Shown: piece by piece, positions 51,366 to 61,597 of the stretch
Numbering within the stretch: the stretch's first letter is position 1
Layout: every line of letters begins with the position of its first letter
Origin: Marinobacter sp. SS21
GTDB lineage: Bacteria > Pseudomonadota > Gammaproteobacteria > Pseudomonadales > Oleiphilaceae
DNA: 64,000 nucleotides
NCBI RefSeq assembly: GCF_028369065.1
Contig: NZ_JAQNDA010000002.1
Coordinates: forward strand, 248,001-312,000
Direction: 5' to 3'
Notes under the pieces: generated by a model
Seen by the model: the letters and a program-made list of their open reading frames with translations, nothing else
Database searches by the model: none
What the model was told of the DNA's origin: nothing
Made by a program: the position numbers and the translations under genes

Positions 51366-52193
51366 TCAGTCGAGAAACAGGTCTGGCAGCAGTGGCTTGT
51401 CGGTCTGGGCGTAGCGGTAATGATCGAAATCCGTTACGCCAGCCTGCCTCAATACCTCCTCGTCGATCAGCGCCTGCCCGGTTAGGGACTGGTCGCTGCG
51501 GCTGAGAATGCTGACTGCGGCATCGGCCATGATGTCCGGTTTGCGTCCTTGTTCCATCATTGCCTTGCCGCCTACTTCAAACTCGATGGCGGCGGTGGCA
51601 ATCAGCGTCTTGGGCCACAGCGCATTGACGCTGATGCCGAAGCGCCGGAATTCCTCGGCCATGCCGATGGTGAGCATGGTCATCGCGTACTTCGTGGTGG
51701 TGTAGGCCCCATATTGGGCGAACCACTTCGGATTCAGATTCAGTGGCGGCGACAGGCTCAGCACATGGGCCTGTGGCGACTGCTTGAGCCAGGGTAATGC
51801 CGCCTGGCTGCAAGCGAACACCGCTCGGGCGTTGACCTGATGCATCAGGTCGTAGCGGCTGACCTTGAGGTTTTCGACCCCTTGCAGCCGAATGGCGCCG
51901 GCGTTGTTGACCAGCATGTCGATGCCACCGAAGTGGTCGGCGGCTTCGTCGATGCGGGCTTTCACCATGCTTTCGTCACGGACGTCCAGCACCAGCGGCA
52001 GGGCTTCGCCACCCAGCTGCCGAATCTCGTCGGCCACCGTATGAATGGTACCCGGCAGTTTAGGGTGCGGGGTGTCTGACTTGGCGGCGATGACCACCCT
52101 GGCTCCTTCGTGGGCGCAGGCCAGTGCAATGGCGCGGCCAATCCCGCGACTGCCCCCGGTGATAAACACCGTGCGATCGGTGAGTCGGCTCAT
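51366..52193 (-). CDS. atuG: AtuG, short-chain dehydrogenase (HSDL2-like)
   Basis: This 275-residue SDR has the Gly-rich TGGSRGIGRAIALACAHEG, NNAGAIRLQG and the catalytic Y-T-T-T-K after S-L-S-P-P. It resembles the hydroxysteroid dehydrogenase-like 2 group. In the atu pathway it may oxidise a terpenol or handle an isoprenoid acyl-CoA; the exact step is unknown. It overlaps atuF by four bases. Confidence 0.87.
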   Translation of the reverse strand: MSRLTDRTVFITGGSRGIGRAIALACAHEGARVVIAAKSDTPHPKLPGTIHTVADEIRQLGGEALPLVLDVRDESMVKARIDEAADHFGGIDMLVNNAGAIRLQGVENLKVSRYDLMHQVNARAVFACSQAALPWLKQSPQAHVLSLSPPLNLNPKWFAQYGAYTTTKYAMTMLTIGMAEEFRRFGISVNALWPKTLIATAAIEFEVGGKAMMEQGRKPDIMADAAVSILSRSDQSLTGQALIDEEVLRQAGVTDFDHYRYAQTDKPLLPDLFLD

Positions 52194-54175
52194 TGTTCGG
52201 TCTCCTTGGCAGCATCAGTTTCATGTGTCGTGAGTTCGGGTTCGACTTCCACTAACAGCTGCTGCCTTCGGACCTGGTCGCCCTGAGCGGTATGGACACC
52301 ACAAACCCGACCGTCTCGATCGGCTTTGACCGGGTGTTCCATCTTCATGGCTTCCAGGATCACCAGCACATCCCCCTGTCGCACCGGTTGACCTTCCTCA
52401 ACCAGTACGTCGATGATGGCGCCGTCCATGGTGGCCAGAACCTTGCCAGTGCCGGTCAGGCTGTCCACTTCGGGCGGCTGGTGAGTCCGGTCGGTAAACC
52501 GCACCGACTGTCCAGACAGCTGCAAATATAGGTGATCGCCGTAATGCTGATAATGGCAACGATGACGAACCCCATTGTCGATATAGCATAGCTGGCCTTC
52601 TCCAATCCGGATGTCAGCCAGTTCAATCTGGTCTTCGTCGAGACTAACCCGCAGCGACTTATTGCGACGCTGCACCAGCAGCTCATGGGTACCCTCGTCA
52701 CTGCCCAGGCGCAGCGGGATCACTGTGGCCAGAGCATTGCTCCAGCCTTCGGTGTGGCCGTGGTCGTGGCTCAGCACAGCCGCCGCCAGTGCCAGCTCGC
52801 GTATCGAGACGGTGGTCGCAGTCATCGAAGGGTCGTCGGCGAAATGCTGTGCCAGGAAGGCGGTGGTGGCCTCACCGGCGCCGAAGACGTCATGGCCGAT
52901 CACTCGGCCAAGGAAATAGCGGTTGGTGACCACGCCGTTGACCTGGGTGTCCTCCAGCGCCCGTAACAAGCGGCGTCGGGCCTCGCTGCGGGTGCTGCCC
53001 CAGGCGATCACCTTGGCCAGCATGGGGTCGTAGTGGGGCGTGATGGTGTCACCGGTACGGATGCCGCTATCGATACGGATGCCATCGCCCAGGGCCGGTT
53101 CAAACCGCTCCAGCCGACCGGTCTGCGGGGTAAACTGGCTGGCCGGGTCCTCCGCGTACAGCCGCACCTCGATGGCGTGTCCGTTGAGCCGGATCTGGTC
53201 CTGGTTCAGTGGCAACGGCTCGCCTTCGGCAACGGCGAGTTGCCAGGCCACCAGGTCCTGGCCGGTGATGAGTTCGGTGACCGGGTGCTCGACCTGCAGG
53301 CGGGTATTCATCTCCAGGAAGTAAAAGTTGCGCTCCTGGTCCACCAGGAACTCGACCGTACCGGCGCCCCGGTAATTGCAGGCCAGGGCGGCCTTGACCG
53401 CAGCCTCGCCCATGGCCTGGCGCAGCTCCGGGGTGACGAAAGGCGAGGGTGCCTCTTCCACCACTTTCTGGTGGCGGCGTTGGATGGAGCAGTCCCGTTC
53501 CCCCAGATAGACCGCATGCCCGTGATTATCGGCGAACACCTGAATTTCGATGTGACGGGGCTCCATCACCGCCTTTTCCAGGATCAGTTCGTCATCGCCA
53601 AACGACTGCTTGGCCTCCGAGCGGGCCCGGGCGATGTTGTCGGCCAGCGCGCCTTCGTTATGGACCAGCCGCATGCCGCGGCCACCGCCACCGGCGGAGG
53701 CCTTGATCATCAACGGATAGCCGATGTCCTTGGCGGCGATGATCAGCCGCTCGTCACTGGCATTGTCGCCCTCAAAGCCGGGCACCACCGGTACACCGGC
53801 CTCCTGCATGGCGATTTTGGAGCGACGCTTGCTACCCATCAGCTCAATGGCGGCTGCGGGTGGTCCCACAAACACCAGGCCGGCATCGGCACAGGCGGTG
53901 GCAAAGCCTGCGTTTTCCGACAGGAAACCATAGCCTGGGTGGACGCAGTCGGCGCCGGTCCGGCGGGCAGCATCGAGGATGGCGTCGGCGTTGAGGTAAG
54001 AGGCCGCCACCTGGGCTGGCCCGATCCGTACCGCCTCGTCCGCTTCGTCAACGTGCAGGGCGTTGGCATCGGCATCGGAGTACACCGCCACGGTGCGATA
54101 ACCCAGCGACCGTGCGGTCCGAATCACCCGGACCGCGATCTCGCCCCGGTTGGCAACTAACAGTTTCTTCAGCAT
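52190..54175 (-). CDS. atuF: AtuF, geranyl-CoA carboxylase alpha (biotin) subunit
   Basis: This 661-residue protein has a biotin carboxylase part (KLLVANRGEIAVRVIRTARSLG at the start; ATP-grasp with KASAGGGGRGM; EMNTRLQVEHPVTE) and a C-terminal biotinyl domain. The biotin-accepting Lys is K611 in E-A-M-K-M. Together with AtuC it carboxylates cis-geranyl-CoA to isohexenylglutaconyl-CoA. By sequence alone it could be a methylcrotonyl- or acyl-CoA carboxylase; the surrounding atu gene order decides the name. It is between atuE and atuG. Confidence 0.92.
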   Translation of the reverse strand: MLKKLLVANRGEIAVRVIRTARSLGYRTVAVYSDADANALHVDEADEAVRIGPAQVAASYLNADAILDAARRTGADCVHPGYGFLSENAGFATACADAGLVFVGPPAAAIELMGSKRRSKIAMQEAGVPVVPGFEGDNASDERLIIAAKDIGYPLMIKASAGGGGRGMRLVHNEGALADNIARARSEAKQSFGDDELILEKAVMEPRHIEIQVFADNHGHAVYLGERDCSIQRRHQKVVEEAPSPFVTPELRQAMGEAAVKAALACNYRGAGTVEFLVDQERNFYFLEMNTRLQVEHPVTELITGQDLVAWQLAVAEGEPLPLNQDQIRLNGHAIEVRLYAEDPASQFTPQTGRLERFEPALGDGIRIDSGIRTGDTITPHYDPMLAKVIAWGSTRSEARRRLLRALEDTQVNGVVTNRYFLGRVIGHDVFGAGEATTAFLAQHFADDPSMTATTVSIRELALAAAVLSHDHGHTEGWSNALATVIPLRLGSDEGTHELLVQRRNKSLRVSLDEDQIELADIRIGEGQLCYIDNGVRHRCHYQHYGDHLYLQLSGQSVRFTDRTHQPPEVDSLTGTGKVLATMDGAIIDVLVEEGQPVRQGDVLVILEAMKMEHPVKADRDGRVCGVHTAQGDQVRRQQLLVEVEPELTTHETDAAKETEQ

Positions 54176-54184
54176 GGCGAGTCC

Positions 54185-55018
54185 TCAGTGATCATCAGCC
54201 GGCCCGGCTTGCGCCCAGGCTGGTGGCCGTTTCTGGACAAAGGCCAGGGTGCCTTCAGCGCCCTCGGGGCCGCGCACCGCGGCGGCAAATTGTTCCGCGG
54301 CGTTGTCCAGCAGGCTGTGCATGGGTTCCTTGCCGACTCGGTGCAGCAGGCGCTTGGTGGTTGCAGTGGCTTGCGGCGCACAGTGCAGAACGCACTCAAG
54401 GGCGTTGGTGACGGCAGACTCGACGGCTTCGTCGTCGGCGCAGTACTGGTGCACTAGCCCCAGGCGTTGGGCTTCGGCGCCGTCGATACGGAGTCCCAAG
54501 AGGGCAAGGCGCCGGGTTTGGGTCAGGCCGATGCGTTCCACCACAAAAGGAGCGATCTGGGCGGGGATGACCCCCAGGCCGGTTTCTGGCAGGCCGAACT
54601 TGACCGTAGGGCCGGCAATGGCCAGGTCGGAGACACAGGCCAGGCCGAAGCCGCCGCCCATTACCGCGCCGTCCAGCACCGCAATGACCACCTTGGTGGA
54701 TTCGTTGACCCGCTGGATCATCTGTCCGAAAGCCCGATTGAGGCGGTAAAACGGATCCTGTTCGCCCTCCGCCGCAGGCTGGCTGCGAGCACCGGCCATG
54801 TCCTTGATGTCGCCGCCGGCGCAGAAATGGCCCTCGCTGCCACGGAGGACCACGGCACGGATGGCATCGTCGGACTCGATCTGATCAAACACGGTGGCCA
54901 ACTCGGCCACCATCTGCAGGCTCATGGCATTACGGACCTGAGGCCGGTTCAGGGTGATCCTCAGGGCATGGCCCTGGTATGCCAGGTCAAGAGTGTCGCA
55001 ATGGGGTAAGTTGCTCAT
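54185..55018 (-). CDS. atuE: AtuE, isohexenylglutaconyl-CoA hydratase
   Basis: This 277-residue crotonase-fold enzyme has the oxyanion-hole segments G-H-F-C-A-G-G-D-I-K-D-M and DGAVMGGGFGLACVSDLAIA. AtuE hydrates the product of geranyl-CoA carboxylase, a step parallel to 3-methylglutaconyl-CoA hydratase of the leucine pathway. Length and gene order match P. aeruginosa atuE. It lies nine bases before atuF. Confidence 0.92.
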   Translation of the reverse strand: MSNLPHCDTLDLAYQGHALRITLNRPQVRNAMSLQMVAELATVFDQIESDDAIRAVVLRGSEGHFCAGGDIKDMAGARSQPAAEGEQDPFYRLNRAFGQMIQRVNESTKVVIAVLDGAVMGGGFGLACVSDLAIAGPTVKFGLPETGLGVIPAQIAPFVVERIGLTQTRRLALLGLRIDGAEAQRLGLVHQYCADDEAVESAVTNALECVLHCAPQATATTKRLLHRVGKEPMHSLLDNAAEQFAAAVRGPEGAEGTLAFVQKRPPAWAQAGPADDH

Positions 55019-55039
55019 GGCTGTCTCCGGGCTGCATCC

Positions 55040-56197
55040 TTATTTCCGTTTGCCGGGCAGGGTGCCCATCATCTTGCAGATAATGCCCAGCATGATCTCG
55101 TCGGCACCGCCACCGATGGAGGCCAGGCGCACATCCCGGAAGGCCCGGGACAGCGGGTTGTCCCACATGTAGCCCATGCCCCCCCAGTACTGCAGGCAGC
55201 TGTCGGTGACTTCACGGCCGAGGCGGCCGGCCTTGAGCTTGGCCATGGAGGCCAGCCGTGTCGCGTCCTTGCCCTCGATGTGCAGCTCACAGGCCTGGTA
55301 GGTGAGGGCCCGCAGGGCCTCGATCTCGGTTTGCAGCTCGGCCAGGCGGAAATGGATCACCTGGTTGTCGATCAGGGGTTGCCCGAAGGTCTTGCGCTCG
55401 CGGCAGTACTCGATGGTTTTCTCGACGCAGTTTTCCAGCGCCAGGATCATGTTGGCGCATGCCCACATGCGCTCCTCCTGGAACTGCATCATCTGCATCA
55501 TGAAGCCGGTGCCTTCGGCGCCGATACGGTTGCGCTGCGGCACCCGGACATCGTCGAAGAACACCTGGGCGGTTTCCGATGAGCGCATGCCCAGCTTGTT
55601 CAGGTGGCTGCTGAAACTGATGCCGGGGCTGTTCATCGGTACCACGATGAGGGATTTGTTTTTGTGGGCGGAATCGTCCGAGGTGTTGGCCAGCAGACAG
55701 ATGAAATCCGCCTTCGGGGAGTTGGTGATCCACATCTTCGAGCCGTTGATGATGTAGTCGTCGCCGTCCTTCCTGGCGGTGGTCTTCAGGCCTGCCACGT
55801 CGGAGCCTGCGCCCACTTCGCTGACGCCGATACAGCCCACCATGTCACCGGCAATGGCCGGGGCCAGATAGTCGCGCTTCAGCTCATCGGAACCGAAACG
55901 GGCCAGGGCCGGGGTGCACATGTCGGTCTGTACCCCGATGGACAGGGGCACACCGCCGCAGGTGGCGCGGCCAAATTCTTCCGCCGCCACCAGGTTGTAG
56001 CTGTAGTCCAGTCCCATGCCGCCATACTCTTCCGGCTTGTGAATGCCCAGCAGGCCCAGGTTGCCCAGCTTCTTGAAGACCTCGTGGATGGGGTATTCAC
56101 CGGCCTCCTCCCATTCGTCGATGTGGGGATTGAGTTCTTTCTCGACAAAATCGCGGACCGTTTTTCTGAGGGCCGTGTGTTCTGGGGTGAATTTCAT
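55040..56197 (-). CDS. atuD: AtuD, citronellyl-CoA dehydrogenase
   Basis: This 385-residue acyl-CoA dehydrogenase has the FAD/substrate signatures G-C-I-G-V-S-E-V-G-A-G-S-D-V-A-G and NGSKMWITNSPKADFICLLAN, and the C-terminal CLQYWGGMGYMWDNPLSRAFRDVR. AtuD oxidises citronellyl-CoA to cis-geranyl-CoA and feeds electrons to ETF. It sits in the same place as in the P. aeruginosa cluster. It is about 50 bases after atuC. Confidence 0.93.
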   Translation of the reverse strand: MKFTPEHTALRKTVRDFVEKELNPHIDEWEEAGEYPIHEVFKKLGNLGLLGIHKPEEYGGMGLDYSYNLVAAEEFGRATCGGVPLSIGVQTDMCTPALARFGSDELKRDYLAPAIAGDMVGCIGVSEVGAGSDVAGLKTTARKDGDDYIINGSKMWITNSPKADFICLLANTSDDSAHKNKSLIVVPMNSPGISFSSHLNKLGMRSSETAQVFFDDVRVPQRNRIGAEGTGFMMQMMQFQEERMWACANMILALENCVEKTIEYCRERKTFGQPLIDNQVIHFRLAELQTEIEALRALTYQACELHIEGKDATRLASMAKLKAGRLGREVTDSCLQYWGGMGYMWDNPLSRAFRDVRLASIGGGADEIMLGIICKMMGTLPGKRK

Positions 56198-56245
56198 GGG
56201 TCGCTCCTTAAATTCGTGACTTGTGCTTGTCGTTGTGGTCTTGAG

Positions 56246-57862
56246 TTAGAGCCGGCCGACACCAAAGGTGTTGGGGCGCAGTGGTCGCGCTTCCGCCTCG
56301 CGACAGACCGCCAGGGCCAGGGCCAGCACCCGTCGGGTATCCCGCGGGTCGATCAAACCGTCGTCCCACAGGCGGGCGGTACCAAACAGCGCAGTGGAGC
56401 CATCCTCCAGCTTCTTGGCGGTGGCCTGCTCCAGGAACGTCAGTGTTTTCTCATCGGGTTCGACACCGCTGCGGCGTTGTTTCTCCTCCGCCACGATGCG
56501 CATCACCTTGCCGGCCTGGGCGGGGCCCATCACCGCCGTGCGGCTGTTGGGCCAGGCAAAGATGAAGCGGGGGTCCAGACCACGGCCACACATGGCGTAG
56601 TTGCCGGCGCCGTAGGAACCGCCCACCACCACCGCGAGCTTGGGTACCCGGCAATTGGCGACGGCCTGGAGCATCTTGGAGCCGTGTTTGATGATGCCGT
56701 TCTGCTCGGAGTGGGTGCCGACCATGAAGCCGGTGGTGTTATGCAGGAACAGCAGGGGGGTACCGGCCTGGTCGCAAAGCTGGATGAACTGTGCCGCCTT
56801 GACCGCCCCCTGGGCCGTGATCGGTCCATTGTTGCCAATGACTCCCACGGCGTGGCCTTCGAGGCGGATGGTGCCGCACACCGTCTGGTCGTCGTAGTCG
56901 TTCTTGAAATCCAGGAAGCGGGAGTCGTCGGCGATGCGGGCGATGATCTCCCGCACGTCATAAGGCTTCTTGGCATCGGCCGGGACCACGCCCACCAGTT
57001 CGTCGGGGGAATACCTGGGTTCCTCCCACTCCAGGACCCGTTGTGCCGGCAGTTGCTCGTTCCAGGGCAGCGCGGAGAGGATGTTGCGGGCGTAGCGGAT
57101 GCCATCGGCATCGTCCTCGGCCAGGTATTCGGCGGTACCGGCTATCTGGGCGTGCATCTCGGCGCCACCGAGTTCCTCGTCGGTGGCGATTTCGCCGGTG
57201 GCCGCTTTCAACAGGGGCGGGCCGGCCAGGAACATCTTGGCCTTGTTGCGCACGGTGATCACGTAATCGGACAGGCCGGGCTGATAGGCGCCACCGGCGG
57301 TGGCATTGCCGTGGACTACCGTGACCTGGGGGATGCCGGCCGCCGACATCCGGGCCTGGTTGGCAAAGCCACGAGCGCCCAGTACGAAGATATCGGTGGC
57401 GTAGTTCAGGTTGGCGCCGCCGCTCTCGGACAGCGACACCACCGGCAATTTGTTCTCCATGGCGATCTGCTGCAGGCGCAGGGTCTTGTCGAGTCCGGCG
57501 GGGGTTATGGTGCCGCCCTTGATGGCGCTGTTGCTGGCCACCACCAGGCAGCGAACACCGCAGACCATGCCGATACCGGCGATGATGCCGCCGCCGGCCA
57601 TGCTGCCGTCCTTGTCGTCGTGCATCTTGTATCCGGCCAGGGAGCACAGTTCCAGAAACGGGGTGCCCCGGTCCAGCAGGCGGTTGAGACGGTCCCGTGG
57701 CAGCAACTTGCCGCGTTGGGTGAATTTCGCCCGGGCCGCTTCCGCCAGATCCAGCACTTTCTGTTCCACCTCGCGCCAGGTCCGGATTTGGAGTTCCATG
57801 GCCTCTGCGTTGGCGCGATACTCGTCCGATTGCGGCGTAAGGCTGCTTTCAAGCACTTCCAT
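56246..57862 (-). CDS. atuC: AtuC, geranyl-CoA carboxylase beta subunit
   Basis: This 538-residue carboxyltransferase has the two crotonase-type halves of the acyl-CoA carboxylase beta family: GMVCGVRCLVVASNSAIKGGTITPAGLDKTLRLQ, VSLSESGGANL, then the acyl-CoA-binding GSYGAGNYAMCGRGLDPRFIFAWPNSRTAVMGPAQAG. AtuC joins AtuF to carboxylate geranyl-CoA. It resembles MCC beta, and only the cluster context separates the two. It is flanked by atuB and atuD. Confidence 0.93.
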   Translation of the reverse strand: MEVLESSLTPQSDEYRANAEAMELQIRTWREVEQKVLDLAEAARAKFTQRGKLLPRDRLNRLLDRGTPFLELCSLAGYKMHDDKDGSMAGGGIIAGIGMVCGVRCLVVASNSAIKGGTITPAGLDKTLRLQQIAMENKLPVVSLSESGGANLNYATDIFVLGARGFANQARMSAAGIPQVTVVHGNATAGGAYQPGLSDYVITVRNKAKMFLAGPPLLKAATGEIATDEELGGAEMHAQIAGTAEYLAEDDADGIRYARNILSALPWNEQLPAQRVLEWEEPRYSPDELVGVVPADAKKPYDVREIIARIADDSRFLDFKNDYDDQTVCGTIRLEGHAVGVIGNNGPITAQGAVKAAQFIQLCDQAGTPLLFLHNTTGFMVGTHSEQNGIIKHGSKMLQAVANCRVPKLAVVVGGSYGAGNYAMCGRGLDPRFIFAWPNSRTAVMGPAQAGKVMRIVAEEKQRRSGVEPDEKTLTFLEQATAKKLEDGSTALFGTARLWDDGLIDPRDTRRVLALALAVCREAEARPLRPNTFGVGRL

Positions 57863-57873
57863 GACAGGTCTCC

Positions 57874-58740
57874 TCAGGAATCGCTGAGCACTTTGGGCGT
57901 GGCGCTGCGATGAAATCCGTTATACGGCGCATTGTTCTTGGCGTTTGGCAGTGGCCAGATGGGGGAGCCCTGGGAGGCGCCGCCGTCGATGCGCAGACAA
58001 TCGCCGTTGATAAAAGCCGCGCCGGGACTGAGCAGGAAACAGATGGCGGAACTGATCTCCGCTTCGGTACCCATACGCTTGATGGGCACGAAGTTGGCCA
58101 GGTTGCGGATCCACTCGCGCATGGATTCGGGGTAGTTGTCCATGCCGCTGGAGGCGATCCAGCCCGGCGCCACCGCATTGACCCGAACCCCGGAGTGGCC
58201 CCATTCGTAGGCGGCGGTCTGGGTAAAGTTCACCATCCCCGCCCGCGCCGCGCCGGAGTGGCCCATGCCGGGCATGCCTCCCCACATGTCGGCGACGATA
58301 TTGACGATGGCGCCGCCAGTCTTGGACAGTGCCTGGGTGTAGGCCTCCCTGGCCATCAGGAAACCACCGGTCAGGTTGGTGCGTACGACGGTTTCCCAGC
58401 CTTTCTGGTTGATGCCGGTGAGTGGTGAGGGAAACTGGCCGCCGGCGTTGTTGACGACGGCATGCAGGCCGCCGTGCTCTTCGATGATGGCCTGCACCGT
58501 GGCCTTGACCGAGGCTTCCTCGCGGATGTCGCAGACATGGGCGCTGGCGACGCCGCCGTCGTCGAGAATCTCGGCTTTCACCGCCTCCACTTTCTCGACC
58601 TTGCGGCCAACCAGGGCAACCCGGGCCCCCAGCGATGCCAGTTCGTGGGCGGTGCAACGGCCGATGCCCGAGCCGCCGCCGGTCACGATGATGGTTTGAC
58701 CCTCGAACAGGCCGGGGCGCAGGACGGATTGGTAGCTCAT
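57874..58740 (-). CDS. atuB: AtuB, short-chain dehydrogenase
   Basis: This 288-residue SDR has [32 protein letters not shown] and the active-site region with [13 protein letters not shown] in place of the common Y-x-x-x-K. This looks like the trans-2-enoyl-CoA reductase/dienoyl reductase branch of SDRs, so the catalytic Tyr-Lys pair may be altered. It overlaps atuA by four bases. Role in terpene catabolism is inferred from gene order. Confidence 0.9.
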   Translation of the reverse strand: MSYQSVLRPGLFEGQTIIVTGGGSGIGRCTAHELASLGARVALVGRKVEKVEAVKAEILDDGGVASAHVCDIREEASVKATVQAIIEEHGGLHAVVNNAGGQFPSPLTGINQKGWETVVRTNLTGGFLMAREAYTQALSKTGGAIVNIVADMWGGMPGMGHSGAARAGMVNFTQTAAYEWGHSGVRVNAVAPGWIASSGMDNYPESMREWIRNLANFVPIKRMGTEAEISSAICFLLSPGAAFINGDCLRIDGGASQGSPIWPLPNAKNNAPYNGFHRSATPKVLSDS

Positions 58741-60554
58741 GATTGGGTTCCTTTATTCAATACTGAGGAGGCAACCGGTACCGGTATCTCCAGAAGTTGC
58801 TGGGCGAAGGCCTTGCCCTGGGGGTCGATGCGCAGGCTGGCGACACCGCCGCCGCCGAGGCTGTGTTCCAATAGGAAGTTGAGGGCGTGTAACCCGGGCA
58901 GGCCCCAACGCCTGACCCGTCCAGTGTCCGGGTTCAGGGTGTGGGCCATCCAGGCTGCGACCCGTTCTTCGCTGAGGGCGGCGGCTATAAAAGGCAGGTA
59001 TTCCGGTTGACGGGCGATGACGCCAATGTTGCTGTGGTCGCCTTTGTCGCCGCTGCGGGCCCAGGCCAGATCGATCAGGGGTACTTCGGTGTCGGTGGCC
59101 GGTGCGGTATCAGCCGGGCTGTCCACAGGTAGGGTGTCCGGATTGAAGCCGCCCCCGGTAGCCACCGCCACCGGCATCGGCGCATCGGTCAGATCGACGG
59201 TGACGGTCACCCGGTCCTTGGGCACCAGGCAGGAATAAAGGCGGATCTTGGGCCACACCGTGGGACGGCCGCCAACGATGCCGGTCAGGCCCGGCGCCAT
59301 GCCGGTGGCGGCCTGGGCAATCTCCCGCGAAAACAGCACCAGTGCTTCCTTCTTGGGGTGGGCGACGCTGATTTTCACCACCACCTCGCGACAGCGTTCG
59401 CTCTGGCCGTGGGGGCCGTAGGTGGCTTCGGTGCCGAGCAGCTCGACGCTGGTGTCGGAGTAAGCGGGTAAGTCCCGCTCCTGAAACATCCGGCCAGTCT
59501 TGGCCAGGATGGCGTCGGCCACCCGCTGCGCCTTGGCTTTGGCGTCGATGCCGGCGAGCAGGAAGGTCACCGTGCACTTGAAGCCATCGGGCCAGGTGCC
59601 GGAGACCTTGTAACTGTCGGTGGGCGCACGGCCCTTGGCACCGGTGACCCGAACCCGGTCCTGGCCAATCTCTGTCAGGTTGACCTGGGTAAAATCGCAG
59701 CTGACATCCGGCAGCAGGTAGGCTCGTGGATCGCCAATCTCATACACCAGCTGTTCGGCCACGGTGCCGCGGCTGACCTGGCCACCGGTGCCCTCGGGTT
59801 TGGTGATGACAAATTCGCCCGAAGCGCTGACTTCGGCAATGGGGAAACCCATGTCCTCAAAGCCATCCGCCACCTCGCGCCAGTCGGTAAAGTTGCCGCC
59901 GGTGGCCTGGGCCCCGCATTCCAGCAAGTGTCCCGCCAGGCTGCCCTGGGCAAGCCGGTCGTAGTCGTTCCAGGCCCAGCCGAACTCATGCACCAGCGGC
60001 GCCAGCACCAGGGCGCTGTCGGCGACGCGTCCGGTAATCACTATGTCCGCTCCCTGCTCCAGCGCGGCCACCAGCCCCGGCGCGCCCAGATAGGCGTTAA
60101 GGCTCACCATGACTGGCGGCATGGGCGCGCCGGAAGCCATCTCGGAGACGCCGGATTCCGCCAGAGCCTTCTTCTGGGGCATCAGGTCGTCGCCCAGCAC
60201 CAACGCAATGTTCAAGTCCAGGCCGGCCTGATCACACAGCGCTTTCAACGCATCCCGGCACGCCACCGGATTAACCCCGCCGGCGTTGCTGAGCACGCGG
60301 ATGCCCTTGGCCTTGATGGTCTGCAGCAAGGGTGCCATGACGGTCTGGACAAAATCCCGTGCGTAGCCCGCGTTGGGATCTTTCATTCTTTGACCGGCCA
60401 TGATCGACATGGTGATCTCGGCCAGATAGTCAGACACCAGGTAGTCGATGTCGCCGTGCTGAACCAGCTGCCGTGCCGCGGTCTCGGTATCGCCCCAGAA
60501 AGCGGCGGAACAACCGATGCGAACGATTTGCGGGGGGGTGTCGAGCTCTGCCAT
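58737..60554 (-). CDS. atuA: AtuA, acyclic terpene utilisation protein (DUF1446)
   Basis: This 605-residue protein is the first gene of the atu operon. Its N-terminal ~450 residues form the DUF1446/AtuA domain ([54 protein letters not shown]-type [10 protein letters not shown]). The C-terminal ~100 residues ([25 protein letters not shown]) match the conserved AtuA-like C-terminal region. AtuA is needed for growth on acyclic terpenes in Pseudomonas but its reaction is not established. It is divergent from atuR. Confidence 0.95.
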   Translation of the reverse strand: MAELDTPPQIVRIGCSAAFWGDTETAARQLVQHGDIDYLVSDYLAEITMSIMAGQRMKDPNAGYARDFVQTVMAPLLQTIKAKGIRVLSNAGGVNPVACRDALKALCDQAGLDLNIALVLGDDLMPQKKALAESGVSEMASGAPMPPVMVSLNAYLGAPGLVAALEQGADIVITGRVADSALVLAPLVHEFGWAWNDYDRLAQGSLAGHLLECGAQATGGNFTDWREVADGFEDMGFPIAEVSASGEFVITKPEGTGGQVSRGTVAEQLVYEIGDPRAYLLPDVSCDFTQVNLTEIGQDRVRVTGAKGRAPTDSYKVSGTWPDGFKCTVTFLLAGIDAKAKAQRVADAILAKTGRMFQERDLPAYSDTSVELLGTEATYGPHGQSERCREVVVKISVAHPKKEALVLFSREIAQAATGMAPGLTGIVGGRPTVWPKIRLYSCLVPKDRVTVTVDLTDAPMPVAVATGGGFNPDTLPVDSPADTAPATDTEVPLIDLAWARSGDKGDHSNIGVIARQPEYLPFIAAALSEERVAAWMAHTLNPDTGRVRRWGLPGLHALNFLLEHSLGGGGVASLRIDPQGKAFAQQLLEIPVPVASSVLNKGTQS

Positions 60555-60610
60555 GAGGGGACCCTGCTGTATGGATAATGATGTCTTCTGAACGATGGTG
60601 AAATGACAAT

Positions 60611-60628
60611 ACCAAGCAAGCGCTTGGT
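60611..60628. promoter_or_regulatory. Likely AtuR operator between atuA and atuR
   Basis: ACCAAG-CAAGCG-CTTGGT is an inverted repeat with six-base arms; inside it CAAGCGCTTG is a second perfect dyad. It lies in the 134-base gap between the divergent starts. In Pseudomonas, AtuR binds inverted repeats in the same interval. Only this one site is obvious here; the assignment is inference. Confidence 0.6.
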
Positions 60629-60688
60629 TTGTAAATAGGCCGGAACGCGATAGAATAAGCCCTTCCTGACAACCTGCCGGAATTGCCT

Positions 60689-61303
60689 GTGAACCAAGAC
60701 GCCATTCTCCAAGCCCTTGTTGCCGATAAGCTGGTCTCCGCCCCCGACAGTGCCCGTGGTCGCTTACTGACCGAAGCCGCCCGGCTGTTTCGGGATAGGG
60801 GTTATGAGCGAACCACCGTGCGGGATCTGGCGGCGGCGGTCGGTATCCAGTCCGGCAGTCTTTTTCATCATTTCCGGACCAAGGAAGCCATCCTCAAGGC
60901 GGTGATGGTGGAGACCATTCGCTTGAACACGGCGTTGATGCAGGCGGCGGTCGACGAGGCGCAAGGCGACCGCGCCAAGCTAAGAGCCCTGATACACGCC
61001 GAGCTGGAATCCATTAACGGTCTGACCGGCGAAGCCATGGCGGTGCTGGTGTACGAGTGGCGTAGCCTGTCGCCAGAAGCTCAGGAAGAGGTGCTGGCGC
61101 TGCGGGACATTTACGAGCAGCTTTGGTTGGATGTGCTGGGGCGCCTCCACCGGTCGGGTGAGGTTACCGCCGATCCGTTTGTGGTCCGGCGGTTGCTCAC
61201 GGGCTCCTTGAGTTGGACGGTGACCTGGTTTCAATCCGGCGGAAAAATGGGGTTGTCGGAGCTGACCGATCAGGTGATGCTGAGCCTTGGTCTGATTGAT
61301 TAA
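60689..61303 (+). CDS. atuR: AtuR, TetR-family repressor of the atu operon
   Basis: This 204-residue TetR-type regulator has the N-terminal [51 protein letters not shown]. It is divergent from atuA, as atuR is in P. aeruginosa, where it represses atu genes until terpene-derived CoA esters appear. The GTG at 60689 or TTG two codons earlier could be the start; neither has a strong ribosome binding site. A weak hairpin follows at 61317. Confidence 0.88.
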   Translation: MNQDAILQALVADKLVSAPDSARGRLLTEAARLFRDRGYERTTVRDLAAAVGIQSGSLFHHFRTKEAILKAVMVETIRLNTALMQAAVDEAQGDRAKLRALIHAELESINGLTGEAMAVLVYEWRSLSPEAQEEVLALRDIYEQLWLDVLGRLHRSGEVTADPFVVRRLLTGSLSWTVTWFQSGGKMGLSELTDQVMLSLGLID

Positions 61304-61316
61304 TTTTCCAATTGAT

Positions 61317-61334
61317 ATGGCACGCCCGTGCCAT
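61317..61334 (+). terminator. Weak hairpin after atuR
   Basis: ATGGCAC and GTGCCAT pair around GCCC and are followed by TTTCT. Termination is possible but weak. Confidence 0.5.
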
Positions 61335-61597
61335 TTCTGGTATTAACCTTAACACCCTGAAAATAAAAGGGATGTAGAAAAGCTGCCACTTGTTGCGAAC
61401 GGGCCATTGGCCTGATCGGCATATATTTTTGGCAGCAAAGCCATTATTGTTGTGCGACGTTCGTCGCATTCTTCGTAATGTGAGAGACACGACTCGGATG
61501 GCGCGTCAGTGATTGGCCTGTTTTCGGCTGAAATCTGGTGCGGTCTACTGCGCTGAACCCTCGCGAGTCAATAAAAACAACGTAAACAGGGCGATCT

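Noticed and set aside
55604..57913. 769-codon open frame on the plus strand opposite atuD, atuC and their gap
   Set aside because: It is the antisense of two well-recognised genes, is rich in Gly, His and Gln as expected of GC-rich shadow frames, and has no family resemblance.
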